Assembly (NCBI RefSeq): GCF_006517815.1
Contig: NZ_CP041198.1
Span: forward strand, 496,001-560,000
DNA from: Pseudarthrobacter sp. NIBRBAC000502770
GTDB taxonomy: Bacteria; Actinomycetota; Actinomycetes; Actinomycetales; Micrococcaceae
Reading direction: 5' to 3'
Length of the DNA: 64,000 nt
Shown here: positions 45,087 through 54,062 of the stretch, one piece after another
How positions within the stretch are numbered: the stretch's first letter is position 1
Layout of the letters: every line of letters starts with the position of its first letter
The notes under the pieces: model-generated
Database searches by the model: none
Seen by the model: only the letters and a program-made list of their open reading frames with translations
What the model was told of the DNA's origin: nothing
Translations under genes and position numbers: made by a program

Positions 45087-45402
45087 GCCGGTCCTTTCAA
45101 AATCCAGGCGGCCGGATGCGGCTGCGCACCGGCGGGCATCCCAGCGGATGCCTCCGGCGGAAAGTCACTGGGGGTACGACGGGCTGCTCTTGCCCCGCAC
45201 TGAGGGGACTTGGATGCTGCCCCCACCAGAATGCCAAGCGACCGCAGTCCGGCTATAGGGCTGAAGGTCCTGTCATCGCAGGGAGTCCCGCCACCGATCA
45301 GGGCGGACGGGGGCTTAATGCCCTGTTGTGGGCTTTGGGGCCGCCCTAGCCTGAGATAGGCAGCGCGGTGCACGGCCGCATGCCGGAACCGGGAGGTGCA
45401 CG
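45087..45402. other. Divergent intergenic region
   Basis: 316 bases between the frameshifted leftward gene and the rightward membrane protein gene. Two divergent promoters should be here; I cannot name clear -10/-35 boxes. No gene is supported. Confidence 0.45.
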
Positions 45403-46107
45403 GTGAAATCTGCAAACACCAGCGTCATCGCGGGCGTGATCCTCATTGCCCTGGGCGTGCTGTTGCTCCTTGACCGGCTGGGCGTCATGGACACCGCGGC
45501 ATTCACGGCGCCGCTGATCTTCACGGCCGTGGGGGTTCTGTTCCTGTCCCTGTTCATCCGCCGCCGGGAGAACTGGTGGGCGGCCATCCCCGGGTCCGTG
45601 TTCCTAGGCCTGGCAGCGGTTGTCGCCGCCACCCAGCTCACAGGGGGTGCCTGGGGGGCTGCTTTCCTGTTCCTTTTCATGGGTGCCGGATTCGCGGCCG
45701 TTTTCGTGCGCGAGCGTACCAACTGGTGGGCACTGATACCTTCCGGCGTCATGTTCACGCTGGCGCTCATCGTGGGCCTCCCGCCGCAACTGCAGGGAAC
45801 GCCTACCGCAGCCATCCTCTTCCTCGGCCTGGCCGCAACTTTCGGGCTGCTGTCAGCAGTCCCGGTCCACACCACGGACACCGCCGGCAGCCATGCGGAG
45901 CGGATGAGGTGGCCATTGATCCCGGCCGGCATCCTCGCCGTCATGGGGCTGATCTTCGTTCTCCAGGCAACGGCGCTGCTCATTCCGGTGGACGTTGCCT
46001 TCCCTGCGGTGATGATCCTCGCCGGCCTCGCCCTCATGGTGTACGCGTACCTGGCTCACCGCGACGGGCGGCAGAAGGCGCACCGCCCGGGACCGCGCGC
46101 AGGCTAG
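45403..46107 (+). CDS. LiaI/LiaF-like multi-helix membrane protein
   Basis: A 234-residue inner-membrane protein with a GTG start. About seven hydrophobic segments alternate with short basic loops (FIRRRENWWAAIPGSVFLGL, VRERTNWWALIPSGVMFTLA, RWPLIPAGILAVMGLIFVL), a repeated W-W-A-L-I-P pattern typical of the DUF5668/LiaF-type membrane modules. It may be an envelope-stress sensor or scaffold. It ends in a basic tail. No operon partner is close. Confidence 0.72.
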   Translation: MKSANTSVIAGVILIALGVLLLLDRLGVMDTAAFTAPLIFTAVGVLFLSLFIRRRENWWAAIPGSVFLGLAAVVAATQLTGGAWGAAFLFLFMGAGFAAVFVRERTNWWALIPSGVMFTLALIVGLPPQLQGTPTAAILFLGLAATFGLLSAVPVHTTDTAGSHAERMRWPLIPAGILAVMGLIFVLQATALLIPVDVAFPAVMILAGLALMVYAYLAHRDGRQKAHRPGPRAG

Positions 46108-46181
46108 AGGACCCGCCCCGCCAGATGGCAGGTCACGGCAAGCGCATTGCCGCCAAATGCGATCTCGCGGGTCAGTGCGGG

Positions 46182-46952
46182 CTAGGAAAGTGCCTGCGCC
46201 CCTGCCCGGTCCCAGTGCGCTCGCAGCAGCGCCGCGACCCGTTCGGGTTCCGCACGGTGCGGGGGATCGAAGTGGTGCCGTCCGGGAAATACCTCCAGCC
46301 GGTAATCGGCGAAGACGCGGGACAAGCGGGCGGCGTTGTCCCCCTGCTCATCCGGGCTGCTCATGCCGCCGAGGACAAAGAGCACCGGCTTTTCGAAGGC
46401 AGCCAGCCGGCTGCGGTCCAGGTCATATGTTTCGAACGCGTGCAGGAACGCGCTGATGCCCGCCGGCCGCTTGGCCATCCATGGCGGGGGTGGGCCGGGC
46501 GGCGGAGGCGGCAGGACGGCGTCGGGCTTCACCTGCAGCCGCATGAAGGATGCCATGAATTGCTCCGGCGGAAGGGCCGCCAGTTCACCGTACCGGTGCC
46601 ACAGCCGCGTGTGCTCGGGGCTCCAGTCCCAGGCGCCCGCCCAGGCCGGCTCCAGCAGGGCCAGGCTCAGCAGCCGTTCCGGGTGCCGGGCTGTGAGCGC
46701 CAGGGCCGCTGCACCGCCACCCGAATAGCCCAGCAGGTGGAAGGCATCCCAGCCGCGGGCGTCCGCCTCGCGGAGCACGCCGTCTCCCTCTGTGTCCAGG
46801 CTCCAGCCAGGCGGTGGCGCGTCATCTCGGTAGAGCTCCAAGTCCTTGGCCACGGCATCAACGCTTTCTCCCAGGGCTCCCAGCAGCGCGCCATAGGCAG
46901 GACCGGCGGGCAGGACACTGCCGGGAAGCAGGATCACGCGGTACGGTTCCAC
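46182..46952 (-). CDS. Alpha/beta hydrolase
   Basis: A 256-residue cytosolic hydrolase. VILLPGSVLPAGPAYGALLG starts the core, with the nucleophile elbow LLGYSGGGAAALALT (Ser in GYSGG) and a catalytic His near FPGRHHFDPPHR. A proline-rich lid segment lies in the middle (LPPPPPGPPPPWMAK). GTG 46952 with AAGGAG upstream is used; the longer frame to 47219 overlaps the TfoX-like gene. Esterase or C-C hydrolase activity is possible. Confidence 0.82.
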   Translation of the reverse strand: MEPYRVILLPGSVLPAGPAYGALLGALGESVDAVAKDLELYRDDAPPPGWSLDTEGDGVLREADARGWDAFHLLGYSGGGAAALALTARHPERLLSLALLEPAWAGAWDWSPEHTRLWHRYGELAALPPEQFMASFMRLQVKPDAVLPPPPPGPPPPWMAKRPAGISAFLHAFETYDLDRSRLAAFEKPVLFVLGGMSSPDEQGDNAARLSRVFADYRLEVFPGRHHFDPPHRAEPERVAALLRAHWDRAGAQALS

Positions 46953-47037
46953 GACAATGGCTCCTTCAGGCGGCCCGTCAGCCGCGCGCTGCCAGATGTG
47001 CTGGTTTCCTCCCGGGGTGTTGCCGGGGTGGACACGG

Positions 47038-47430
47038 CTACCCGCCCGTCCGGGGCGGCCGGGTAGCGCGGGCCTTGGGCTCCTTGGCCGGCAGGGAGCC
47101 GACGTAAGCCAGCGCCTTTTCGGCCCATGCCCGCGCCCGGGTTTCGTCGCCGTCGCCCTCTTCATTCCACACTTCGGGCAGGCCGGTGTACCCGCCCATC
47201 GGTCGCTCTGCGGGCCCAAACGGCACGGTCCGTTCGGAGGACTCCAGCACTTCCTTGTCCTCCCGGGAGAGCTTCACGCCAATGGTGGATCCGAACAGCC
47301 CGGCGAACATGTTGCCGTTGACGAACGCTCCCAGGTTGCCGAACATCGGCTTGACCACCACTCCGGGATGGTCGGGGACCACGCGGCGGAACCGCGCTTT
47401 TTCTTCCTCGGTTGCCTTGGGCATCTCCAT
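47038..47430 (-). CDS. TfoX N-terminal-domain protein
   Basis: A 130-residue protein, MEMPKATEEEKARFRRVVPD, then VVVKPMFGNLGAFVNGNMF and GVKLSREDKEVLESS: the TfoX/Sxy N-terminal fold. GGGAGG is eight bases before ATG 47430. Stand-alone forms like this are common in actinobacteria, with unknown role; competence regulation as in Haemophilus should not be assumed. The tail is basic. Confidence 0.85.
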   Translation of the reverse strand: MEMPKATEEEKARFRRVVPDHPGVVVKPMFGNLGAFVNGNMFAGLFGSTIGVKLSREDKEVLESSERTVPFGPAERPMGGYTGLPEVWNEEGDGDETRARAWAEKALAYVGSLPAKEPKARATRPPRTGG

Positions 47431-47664
47431 GGCTTTGCCTCCCGTCGGCGGGGTTTGTCCGCAGGATCTGGATGCAGGATATGCCCGTTTGGCGGTGGGG
47501 TCGAGGGGCCGTTCACGGAGGTCCCCGGCAGGCAACAAATCCTGCTCTGAACAGGTCAAACTTCCCGGGCCGGTGCTATACCTGACCATAGGCAACTAAT
47601 TGGAGCTGCCTGGCGAAGGGCGGATTCCGAGGACCCGGTCTTTCCCGGAAGGTTGGAGGCAACG

Positions 47665-48165
47665 GTGCTGGCAAATCCAGCTCCGGGGCCGGCCGGGCGC
47701 AGCACGCACCCGGGCCGGACGAACGTGGGCGCGCTGGCCCCCGCCGCGTCCGCCCTCCTCGGCGTGGCCCTCCTCACCGGCTGCAGCAGCGGCATCACCG
47801 AGTCGGTGTCCACGGCCGTCAAGGACAGCTCCTCCGCCGTCGCCACCGCCCGGATCGCCCTCCGCCAGGACATGGCCGGCAAGCTGACGCGTGCCGCCAC
47901 CTCCACCACGCTTGACGACGGTCTCAAGGAACTCCAGTCCAGCCGCAGCACCGTCCTGAAGCTCTCCCCGGCCACCACGGTGGACCGCGGCACCCAGAGG
48001 CAGGCATTGGATGCGCTTGACCAGTGCGCCGCCGGCTTCGCCACGGCGCGTGCGGCGTTGGCAGCGGGCGACGGCGGCACCCCCTCCCTCGCGGACGGTG
48101 ACAAAGCGCTCGCGGATGCCCAGGACGTCCTGAAGCAGCTCGAAAGCACGGTGGCGTCCCCGTGA
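47665..48165 (+). CDS. Probable lipoprotein, coiled-coil-like
   Basis: A 166-residue exported protein. A long basic N-region precedes a hydrophobic segment and lipobox ALLGVALLTGC near residue 40. The rest is helical and alanine-rich (TESVSTAVKDSSSAVATARI, LKELQSSRSTVLKL, LADAQDVLKQLES). GTG 47665 is preceded by GGAGG at ideal spacing; TTG 47653 is less good. It begins the cluster leading to the Nramp gene, 11 bases downstream of its stop, so the two may be co-expressed. Confidence 0.72.
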   Translation: MLANPAPGPAGRSTHPGRTNVGALAPAASALLGVALLTGCSSGITESVSTAVKDSSSAVATARIALRQDMAGKLTRAATSTTLDDGLKELQSSRSTVLKLSPATTVDRGTQRQALDALDQCAAGFATARAALAAGDGGTPSLADGDKALADAQDVLKQLESTVASP

Positions 48166-48175
48166 AGGCCCACCC

Positions 48176-49402
48176 ATGAAACGGCTCCTCCGCGTCGCAC
48201 TCGGGATCCTCACCGCGATTGGCGGGTTCGTGGACATCGGAGACCTGGTAACCAACGCCGTCGTGGGCTCCCGCTTCGGCCTGTCCCTGGTGTGGGTGGT
48301 GGCCCTCGGCGTGCTGGGGATCTGCCTTTTCGCCAACATGTCCGGCCGGGTGGCTGCCGCGTCCGGCCGGGCCACGTTTGAGGTGATCCGCGAACGGCTC
48401 GGCGCCCGGGCCGGGCTGGCCAACCTGGCGGCGTCCTTCCTGATCAACCTCATGACCGTGACGGCGGAGATCGGCGGCGTTGCCCTGGCGCTCCAGCTGG
48501 CCAGCAGCGTCTACTACCTGCTCTGGATTCCGGTGGCGGCGCTGGCCGTGTGGCTGGTGGTATGGCGCGTCCGGTTCTCCATCATGGAGAACGTCACAGG
48601 CCTGCTGGGGCTGACCTTGGTCATCTTTGCGGTGGCACTGTTCCTGCTCAAGCCGGACTGGGGCTCGCTGGCCGGGCAACTCACTCCCGCGGTGCCGGAG
48701 CAGGAAACGGTGTGGACCTACAGCTACTACGCCATCGCCCTGTTCGGCGCCGCGATGACCCCGTACGAGGTGTTCTTCTTCTCCTCAGGCGCTGTGGAGG
48801 AGGGGTGGACGGTGAAGGACCTGCTCCAGGAGCGGATCAACGTCCTGGTCGGATTCCCGCTTGGCGGCTTGTTGTCCGTGTCCATAGCCGCGTGCGCCGC
48901 CGTCGTCCTGTTGCCCGCCGGCATATCGGTGACGTCGCTGTCCCAGGTGATCCTGCCTGTGGCGGAGGGCGCAGGAAAGATCGGCCTGGCGCTGGTCCTG
49001 CTGGGGATCGTGGCGGCGACTTTCGGCGCAGCCCTGGAAACCACGCTTTCCAGCGGCTACACCCTGGCCCAGTTCTTTGGCTGGTCCTGGGGCAAGTTCC
49101 GCCGCCCGGCGGAGGCCGCCCGCTTCCACCTGTCCATGATTGTGTGCCTGCTGGTGGGCATCGCGGTGCTGGCCACCGGGGTAGACCCCGTGCTGGTCAC
49201 CGAGTACTCGGTGGTGTTTTCCGCCATTGCGCTGCCCTTGACCTACCTGCCCATCCTCATCGTGGCCAACGATCCGCAGTACATGCGCGAGCATGTGAAC
49301 GGACGGGTGGTCAACGCGCTGGGCATGGTCTACCTGGTGATCATCCTGGTGGCCTCCATAGCCGCCATCCCCCTCATGATCGTGACAGGAGCTGGCGCAT
49401 GA
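48176..49402 (+). CDS. Nramp-family divalent metal transporter, atypical metal site
   Basis: A 408-residue, 11-helix membrane transporter. The TM1 signature is GGFVDIGDLVTNAVVGSRFG, where classical Nramps have D-P-G-N: here the Pro is Ile and the Asn is Asp. The TM6 signature reads FGAAMTPYEVFFFSSG; the usual A-x-x-M-P is altered, with Thr where the metal-ligating Met is expected. TM3-TM4 (VTAEIGGVALALQLASS) and TM8 regions are typical. The changed ligands suggest different selectivity from Mn/Fe importers, such as Mg or Al-type relatives. It overlaps the next gene by ATGA. Confidence 0.85.
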   Translation: MKRLLRVALGILTAIGGFVDIGDLVTNAVVGSRFGLSLVWVVALGVLGICLFANMSGRVAAASGRATFEVIRERLGARAGLANLAASFLINLMTVTAEIGGVALALQLASSVYYLLWIPVAALAVWLVVWRVRFSIMENVTGLLGLTLVIFAVALFLLKPDWGSLAGQLTPAVPEQETVWTYSYYAIALFGAAMTPYEVFFFSSGAVEEGWTVKDLLQERINVLVGFPLGGLLSVSIAACAAVVLLPAGISVTSLSQVILPVAEGAGKIGLALVLLGIVAATFGAALETTLSSGYTLAQFFGWSWGKFRRPAEAARFHLSMIVCLLVGIAVLATGVDPVLVTEYSVVFSAIALPLTYLPILIVANDPQYMREHVNGRVVNALGMVYLVIILVASIAAIPLMIVTGAGA

Positions 49403-49809
49403 CAGCCCAGCCTGGCCCGCTGCGTCCCGCGCCGAAAGTGGCCGGGCGGATCCTGGATGCGCAGCTGCACCTGCTGGACCGGCAGGTTTTGGACCACGAC
49501 GGCGTTCCGGTCACCACCGTCGACGACCTCGAACTGGCAGGCCCTGCCGTGGATGATGCCATTGAGCCCGGAACACCCGCGCCTGTCCTTAGTGCGCTGC
49601 TGACCGGGCCGGTCCTGGGGACGCGCGTCTTCGGCGGCAGGCCGCCGTCGTCCCGGCTGATCCGCATTCCCTGGAAAGACGTGGCGGAGGTGGGCGTAGT
49701 GGTTCGGCTGGGCGTCAGCGGAGAGTCGCTGGATGCAGGCTGGGTGGAACGTTGGGTACGGGACAAGATCATTGCGCGCATCCCGGGAGGCCGCCATGAT
49801 CCTCGGTGA
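49399..49809 (+). CDS. PRC-barrel-like protein 1 of the Nramp operon
   Basis: A 136-residue cytosolic protein. The PRC-type beta-barrel is suggested by ILDAQLHLLDRQVLDHDGVP, TTVDDLELAG and RIPWKDVAEVGVVVRL. It starts within the Nramp stop (ATGA) and its own stop region overlaps the next start by 14 bases, so the three genes form one unit. Such linked barrel proteins may regulate or scaffold the transporter; no direct evidence. Confidence 0.72.
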   Translation: MTAQPGPLRPAPKVAGRILDAQLHLLDRQVLDHDGVPVTTVDDLELAGPAVDDAIEPGTPAPVLSALLTGPVLGTRVFGGRPPSSRLIRIPWKDVAEVGVVVRLGVSGESLDAGWVERWVRDKIIARIPGGRHDPR

Positions 49810-50143
49810 CCTGCTGGGCAATACCGTCCAGGATGCCGACGGCGGGTGGCTGGGCCGCGTGGCCGACGTCCGGTTTGCGTTGGACGGCACCGCGCACCAG
49901 CTGATGGCCGAGCCGCGGCTGCTGGGCCTGGTCATCAGCCCGCACAGCGCGGCATCTTTCCTGGGCTATGAACGGAACGGACTCACCCGGCCGTGGCTGC
50001 TGGCTCGAATGCTCCGGTGGCGGCACCGCGGCGCGTTTCTGGTGCTTTGGGAGGACATAGCGGTGGTAGGCGCAGGCTCCGTCCGGCTCCGTCCCGGGTA
50101 CACCCGCTACAGCACGGCACTGCAGGATGCGGCGGAGGCGTGA
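49796..50143 (+). CDS. PRC-barrel-like protein 2 of the Nramp operon
   Basis: A 115-residue protein, [20 protein letters not shown], then [20 protein letters not shown] and [18 protein letters not shown]: a second PRC-barrel-like fold. GGGAGG is five bases before ATG 49796. It overlaps the previous gene out of frame. The pairing of two barrels behind an Nramp is recurrent in actinobacteria as far as I recall; role unknown. Confidence 0.72.
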   Translation: MILGDLLGNTVQDADGGWLGRVADVRFALDGTAHQLMAEPRLLGLVISPHSAASFLGYERNGLTRPWLLARMLRWRHRGAFLVLWEDIAVVGAGSVRLRPGYTRYSTALQDAAEA

Positions 50144-50345
50144 TCCGGACCCGGCAGGCATGCAATTAGGTATGCGTCAAATCTCCTGTACTCTAGATCC
50201 TGTTGTTGTGTTTATGCAGTTGGTAGTTCAGGCAGTACGCGCGGTCGAAAGTCCGTGTTCTTCTGAAGTAGCGGTTTTTGAACACCCCACGCCGGAGGGC
50301 CCGAAAGTCGGGACGTTCCCTCCACCTTCACGAAGGACAAAATTA
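50144..50345 (+). promoter_or_regulatory. Promoter and long leader of the cold-shock gene
   Basis: A 200-base region before cspA, as usual for cold-shock mRNAs whose leader refolds on cooling. TACTCT near 50190 is a possible -10 box with a weak -35 (TTAGGT) 17 bases earlier. The last part, with CCCGAAAGTCGGG-type complementarity near 50299-50312, can form a hairpin close to the ribosome site GAAGGAC. Confidence 0.4.
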
Positions 50346-50549
50346 ATGGCTACTGGTACCGTCAAATGGTTTAACGCTGAAAAGGGCTTCGGCTTCATCT
50401 CCCCGGACGACTCCTCGCAGGACGTGTTCGCGCACTACTCCGCGATCAACTCCTCCGGCTTCCGCTCCCTCGAAGAGAACCAGAAGGTTTCCTTCGACAC
50501 CGAGCAGGGCCCCAAGGGTCCCCAGGCCACCAACATCCAGGCTCTCTAA
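50346..50549 (+). CDS. cspA: Cold-shock protein CspA family
   Basis: A 67-residue RNA chaperone that melts secondary structure in m[23 protein letters not shown] carries RNP1 (KGFGFI), and DVFAHYSAI carries RNP2. A single OB-fold, standard length. GAAGGAC precedes the ATG. It is monocistronic, with a long leader upstream and a strong terminator downstream. Confidence 0.95.
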   Translation: MATGTVKWFNAEKGFGFISPDDSSQDVFAHYSAINSSGFRSLEENQKVSFDTEQGPKGPQATNIQAL

Positions 50550-50581
50550 TCTCCTAGGGATCCGGGACCGTTAGGTTTCCA

Positions 50582-50620
50582 AGCAGGGCTTGCCGTTCAT
50601 CGGCAGGCCCTGCTTTTTGT
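50582..50620 (+). terminator. Rho-independent terminator after cspA
   Basis: AGCAGGGCTTGCCG, loop TTCAT, CGGCAGGCCCTGCT (one G-U pair), then TTTTTGTT. Classic intrinsic form, 33 bases after the stop. Confidence 0.9.
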
Positions 50621-50940
50621 TAAACCGGCAATGGCATCCGGCTAATATTTCCTCCTCGACAAAGGACTGTTGAAGGAGCAATCTATTAGGTGCGTACGTA
50701 CGCAGCGTGCCAATCCCACGCCTACGGCGGCGTTTGGAAAACTCCAATGACGCGGCACCAGATGGGGTGGTGCATGTCCGGCACGTAAGTCGGCCGGCAC
50801 CAGCTGACCGCGCTCCCCGGCATCGGCAGCTGGCACCTTCACTCCGAAAACAGCGGCCCGTCCGGCCAGTTGTCCACTGCGTTGGACCGGCTGCAGCTGT
50901 TCATCGCCTCTGGCCGATGGCAGTTCGAGAAAGCATTCCT
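50621..50940. other. Leader region before the cupredoxin gene
   Basis: About 320 bases. The frame of the cupredoxin is open back to 50707, but that extension lacks a signal peptide or ribosome site. TGCGTACGTACGCA at 50692-50703 is a perfect short palindrome and may be an operator. No other gene is seen. Confidence 0.4.
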
Positions 50941-51894
50941 ATGAAGAATAATCGGGGAATCAATCCAAGATTCAAGATATTGTCGTTCATCGTTGCATTC
51001 GCTGTTTCACTGCTGGCCTCCATGGCCGTCGCGGGACCGGCCTCGGCCGGCGAGGGGGGCCACCGGACCTGGCACGTGCAAGTGGGCTCTGAGTCCAGCG
51101 ACCAGGAAATCCAGGGGATGGCGTTCCTTCCCTCGGAGATCTTCATCAACGAGCGGGACACCGTCATGTGGCACGCAAACGCTGCGGAGATCCACACGGT
51201 GACCTTCCTGGCGGCGGGCCAGCCGCTGACGGACTTCAATCCATTCGATCCAAATGAACTGCAGCAGCGCGGAAAGGACTACTACGACGGGCAGTCCTAC
51301 TACAACTCGGGCATCATGGCCAACGTGGACGTACCGGGCTTCCCGGCCGTCAAGGACTACAGCCTGACGTTCCCGCGCGAGGGTAACTTCACCTACTATT
51401 GCCTGGTCCACGGAAAGATGATGAAGGGTACCGTCCACGTGCGCGACCGTGGCACCGATTACCCCTACAACCAGGGTGACTACAACAGGGCATCCAGGGT
51501 ACAGGCGCAGTCCATCATTCGTGACGGCGAACAGCTCGACGAGTCGCTGGCCGAGCAAGCAAGCAACCACAAGGTCATGGCGGGCGGTGACGACGGCGTG
51601 GCGATGGTCATGCGCTTCGTCCAGCCAACAGTGACGGTGCACCGTGGTGACTGGGTGACTTTCGCGAACACTGGCATGGGCGCTCCCCATACCGTCACTT
51701 TTGGCAACGAGCCGGCGAACATTTTCGCCCCGTCCGGCGACCCGACGGATTTCTCGGGCGGCGACCTCAGTTCGGGAATCCTGCTGCCGGGCGCGGTTTT
51801 TAAGGTGAAGTTCCAAACGGAGGGCACCTTCAAGTACATCTGCGCACTCCATGACTACATGGGCATGGTGGGCAAGGTGATTGTCGTCGACTGA
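50941..51894 (+). CDS. Secreted protein with two cupredoxin domains
   Basis: A 317-residue exported copper-type protein. It has a long Sec signal (ILSFIVAFAVSLLASMAVAG, cleavage near ASA). Domain 1 has EIHTVTFLA and YYCLVHGKMMKG; domain 2 has APHTVTFGN and YICALHDYMGMVG. Each pairs a first His with a C-x2-H and following Met, the type 1 copper site of plastocyanin/pseudoazurin; domain 2 matches best, domain 1 has Met at slightly different spacing. Likely periplasmic or wall-associated electron carrier or copper handler. The ATG has only a weak ribosome site. Confidence 0.85.
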   Translation: MKNNRGINPRFKILSFIVAFAVSLLASMAVAGPASAGEGGHRTWHVQVGSESSDQEIQGMAFLPSEIFINERDTVMWHANAAEIHTVTFLAAGQPLTDFNPFDPNELQQRGKDYYDGQSYYNSGIMANVDVPGFPAVKDYSLTFPREGNFTYYCLVHGKMMKGTVHVRDRGTDYPYNQGDYNRASRVQAQSIIRDGEQLDESLAEQASNHKVMAGGDDGVAMVMRFVQPTVTVHRGDWVTFANTGMGAPHTVTFGNEPANIFAPSGDPTDFSGGDLSSGILLPGAVFKVKFQTEGTFKYICALHDYMGMVGKVIVVD

Positions 51895-51910
51895 TGAAAT
51901 CTGGTTACGT

Positions 51911-51940
51911 GCCCGGCTGGAGCGTCTGTTCCAGCCGGGC
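51911..51940. terminator. 11-bp hairpin between cupredoxin and gntK
   Basis: GCCCGGCTGGA and its exact complement around an 8-base loop, 17 bases after the cupredoxin stop and between convergent genes. Confidence 0.75.
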
Positions 51941-51974
51941 ACGCCGGTGCTGCCGCCTGCCGGCGCGGGCAGGC

Positions 51975-52586
51975 CTACGCGCCGGCGGTGTCCCCGGGCT
52001 GCCCCGCCGCGGATGACCGGCCGGGGTGGGGGTGGCCCAGTGCGGTTGAACCGGACGCCGGTGAGAGGCCCAGGCGCCTGACGACTTCTGCGGCTTCTTC
52101 GGCGGGAGTGCGCCCGACATCCACCACGATGGTGTTCTCGTCCGGCCCCGGCGGCTCAAGCGTGGCGATCTGCGAATCCAGCAGGGACGGGGGCATGTAG
52201 TGGTCCATCCGCGCCGTCAGCCGGCGGCCGATCTGTTCCTTGGAACCGGACAGGTGCACGAAGACGACGTTTTTCTCGCGGAGCCGGTCCCGATAGATCT
52301 TTTTCAAGGCCGAGCAGGTGATGATGCCGGGGATGCCGGCCATCGTGTGCTCGATGATCCACGAGGCAATCGTGTCCAGCCAGGGCCAGCGGTCCTCGTC
52401 GGTCAGCGGGATCCCGGAAGCCATCTTCGCCACATTTTCGGCCGGGTGCAGGTCATCGCCTTCCTCCAGGTCCCAGCCAAGCTGGCCTGCCAGGATACCC
52501 GCCACCGTCGACTTGCCGGACCCGGATACGCCCATGATGACCAGGACCGGCTGCTGGACGGAGCCGGGAGTGATCGCGGCGTCCAT
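51975..52586 (-). CDS. gntK: Gluconate kinase
   Basis: A 203-residue kinase phosphorylating D-gluconate to 6-phosphogluconate for the pentose-phosphate or Entner-Doudoroff route. The P-loop is VLVIMGVSGSGKSTVAGILA; substrate residues lie in LEEGDDLHPAENVAKMASG and LTDEDRWPWL, and ACSALKKIYRDRLR-like (here TCSALKKIYRDRL) and FVHLSGSKEQI follow. The C-terminal 30 residues are an extra Gly/Pro-rich tail. The start shares one base with the gntP stop (TGATG), so translation is coupled to the permease. Confidence 0.94.
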   Translation of the reverse strand: MDAAITPGSVQQPVLVIMGVSGSGKSTVAGILAGQLGWDLEEGDDLHPAENVAKMASGIPLTDEDRWPWLDTIASWIIEHTMAGIPGIITCSALKKIYRDRLREKNVVFVHLSGSKEQIGRRLTARMDHYMPPSLLDSQIATLEPPGPDENTIVVDVGRTPAEEAAEVVRRLGLSPASGSTALGHPHPGRSSAAGQPGDTAGA

Positions 52587-53992
52587 CAAGGGATCACCAC
52601 GGACAGGATCATGACCAGCGCGAACCCGACCACGGAGATGAGGGTTTCCATGACGGACCAGGTCTTGAAGGTCTGGCCAACGGTCAGGCCGAAGAGTTCC
52701 TTGACCAGCCAGAAGCCGGCATCGTTCACGTGGGAGAGGAACAAGGAACCGGCGCCCACAGCGAGGACCAGCAGGCCTGCGTGCCCGGGGGAGAGGCTTG
52801 CTGCGAGGGGCGCTACGATGCCTGCCGCCGTCACCGTTGCCACCGTGGCTGAACCGGTTGCGAGCCGGATAGCCACTGCGATGAGGAAGCCCAGGACCAG
52901 GACGGAGATATTGGCTCCGGTGGCCCATTTGGCAACCGCATCGCCCACTCCGGCGCCGATGAGGGTCTGCTTGAAACCGCCACCTGCGCCCACGATCAGG
53001 ATCACGGCTGCGATGGGCCCGACGGAGGCGCCGATCTTGGCTCCGATTTTGGTGCCGGTGAAGCCGACGGCGTAGCCGAACGTCACCAGGGCCAGCAGTA
53101 CCGCCAGGGTCATGGCAACCAACGGTTCACCGATGAAGTCGAAGAAGACGCGGGCCGCGCTTGGGTTCTTGGCGTTGGGGTCAACAATGTCCACCACGGC
53201 CTTGAGGAGCATCAGCACCACAGGGAAGACGATGGTCAGCAGGGTGATGAGGAATGTGGGCTGGCGCTTGACGTCGGGGTCGGCCTGGGTGTGCTCGGTA
53301 TCTATGCCGCCGGCCACCTTCGGGGCATCCACCGGGACCCAGCGCGCAGCGTAAATGGCGAACAGCGGGCCGCAGATGATGACCGTGGGAATGGCGATCA
53401 GGAGCCCTAGGGCCAGGGTGATGCCCAACGGGGCGTTCAGGCTGGAGATGGCTACGAGGGGGCCCGGGTGCGGCGGGACGAGGCCGTGCAGGACGGAGAG
53501 GCCGGCGAGGGCCGGGATGGCTACGCGCATCAGCTTCCGGCCCGACCGCTGGGCCACCAGGACGATGACGGGCAGCAGCAGCACGAGGCCGATTTCGAAG
53601 AACATCGGCAAACCGATGATGACGGCGACCAGGGCCATGGCCCAGGGGAGGACCTTCGGGGAGACTTTGCCGAGCAGGGTGTCCACGACGCGGTTGGCGC
53701 CGCCGGAATCTGCCAGGAGCTTGCCCAGCATGGCGCCGAGCGCGATCAGCAGGCCAACTTCTTTCAGCGTGCCCCCCACGCCGTCTTCGAAGTTGCTGAT
53801 GACCTTCCCTAGTTCAACCCCGGAGGCGAGGCCGACGAACGCCGATCCGAGGACCAGCGACAGGAAGGGATGGAGCTTGAGTTTTACGATCAGGAATACG
53901 ATCAGCGCTATGCCGATGGCGGCGACTACGACCAGTTGGGTGTCGTGTCCGTTCCACGGCTCTGTGGCGGCGGGAAGGAGAAGGGATTGCAT
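52586..53992 (-). CDS. gntP: Gluconate:H+ symporter, GntP family
   Basis: A 468-residue, about 13-helix transporter importing gluconate. Family signatures are VGGTLKEVGLLIALGAMLGK, LLADSGGANRVVDTLL, PMFFEIGLVLLLP, HGLVPPHPGPLVA and SHVNDAGFWLVKELFGL. ATG 53992 has GAGGAA five bases upstream; the upstream frame is not coding. It heads the gntP-gntK operon. Upstream at 54049-54062 two GTATGAC copies stand in tandem, a possible regulator site. Confidence 0.93.
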   Translation of the reverse strand: MQSLLLPAATEPWNGHDTQLVVVAAIGIALIVFLIVKLKLHPFLSLVLGSAFVGLASGVELGKVISNFEDGVGGTLKEVGLLIALGAMLGKLLADSGGANRVVDTLLGKVSPKVLPWAMALVAVIIGLPMFFEIGLVLLLPVIVLVAQRSGRKLMRVAIPALAGLSVLHGLVPPHPGPLVAISSLNAPLGITLALGLLIAIPTVIICGPLFAIYAARWVPVDAPKVAGGIDTEHTQADPDVKRQPTFLITLLTIVFPVVLMLLKAVVDIVDPNAKNPSAARVFFDFIGEPLVAMTLAVLLALVTFGYAVGFTGTKIGAKIGASVGPIAAVILIVGAGGGFKQTLIGAGVGDAVAKWATGANISVLVLGFLIAVAIRLATGSATVATVTAAGIVAPLAASLSPGHAGLLVLAVGAGSLFLSHVNDAGFWLVKELFGLTVGQTFKTWSVMETLISVVGFALVMILSVVIP

Positions 53993-54048
53993 GTTGCTTC
54001 CTCGATATGGGGTAGGGCGGCCAACGAAACTGGTGGCTGCCGCAATAA

Positions 54049-54062
54049 GTATGACGTATGAC
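54049..54062. promoter_or_regulatory. Tandem GTATGAC upstream of gntP
   Basis: Two adjacent 7-base direct repeats about 60 bases before the gntP start. A GntR-type operator would be expected in this region, but those are usually palindromic, so this is a weak candidate. Confidence 0.3.
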
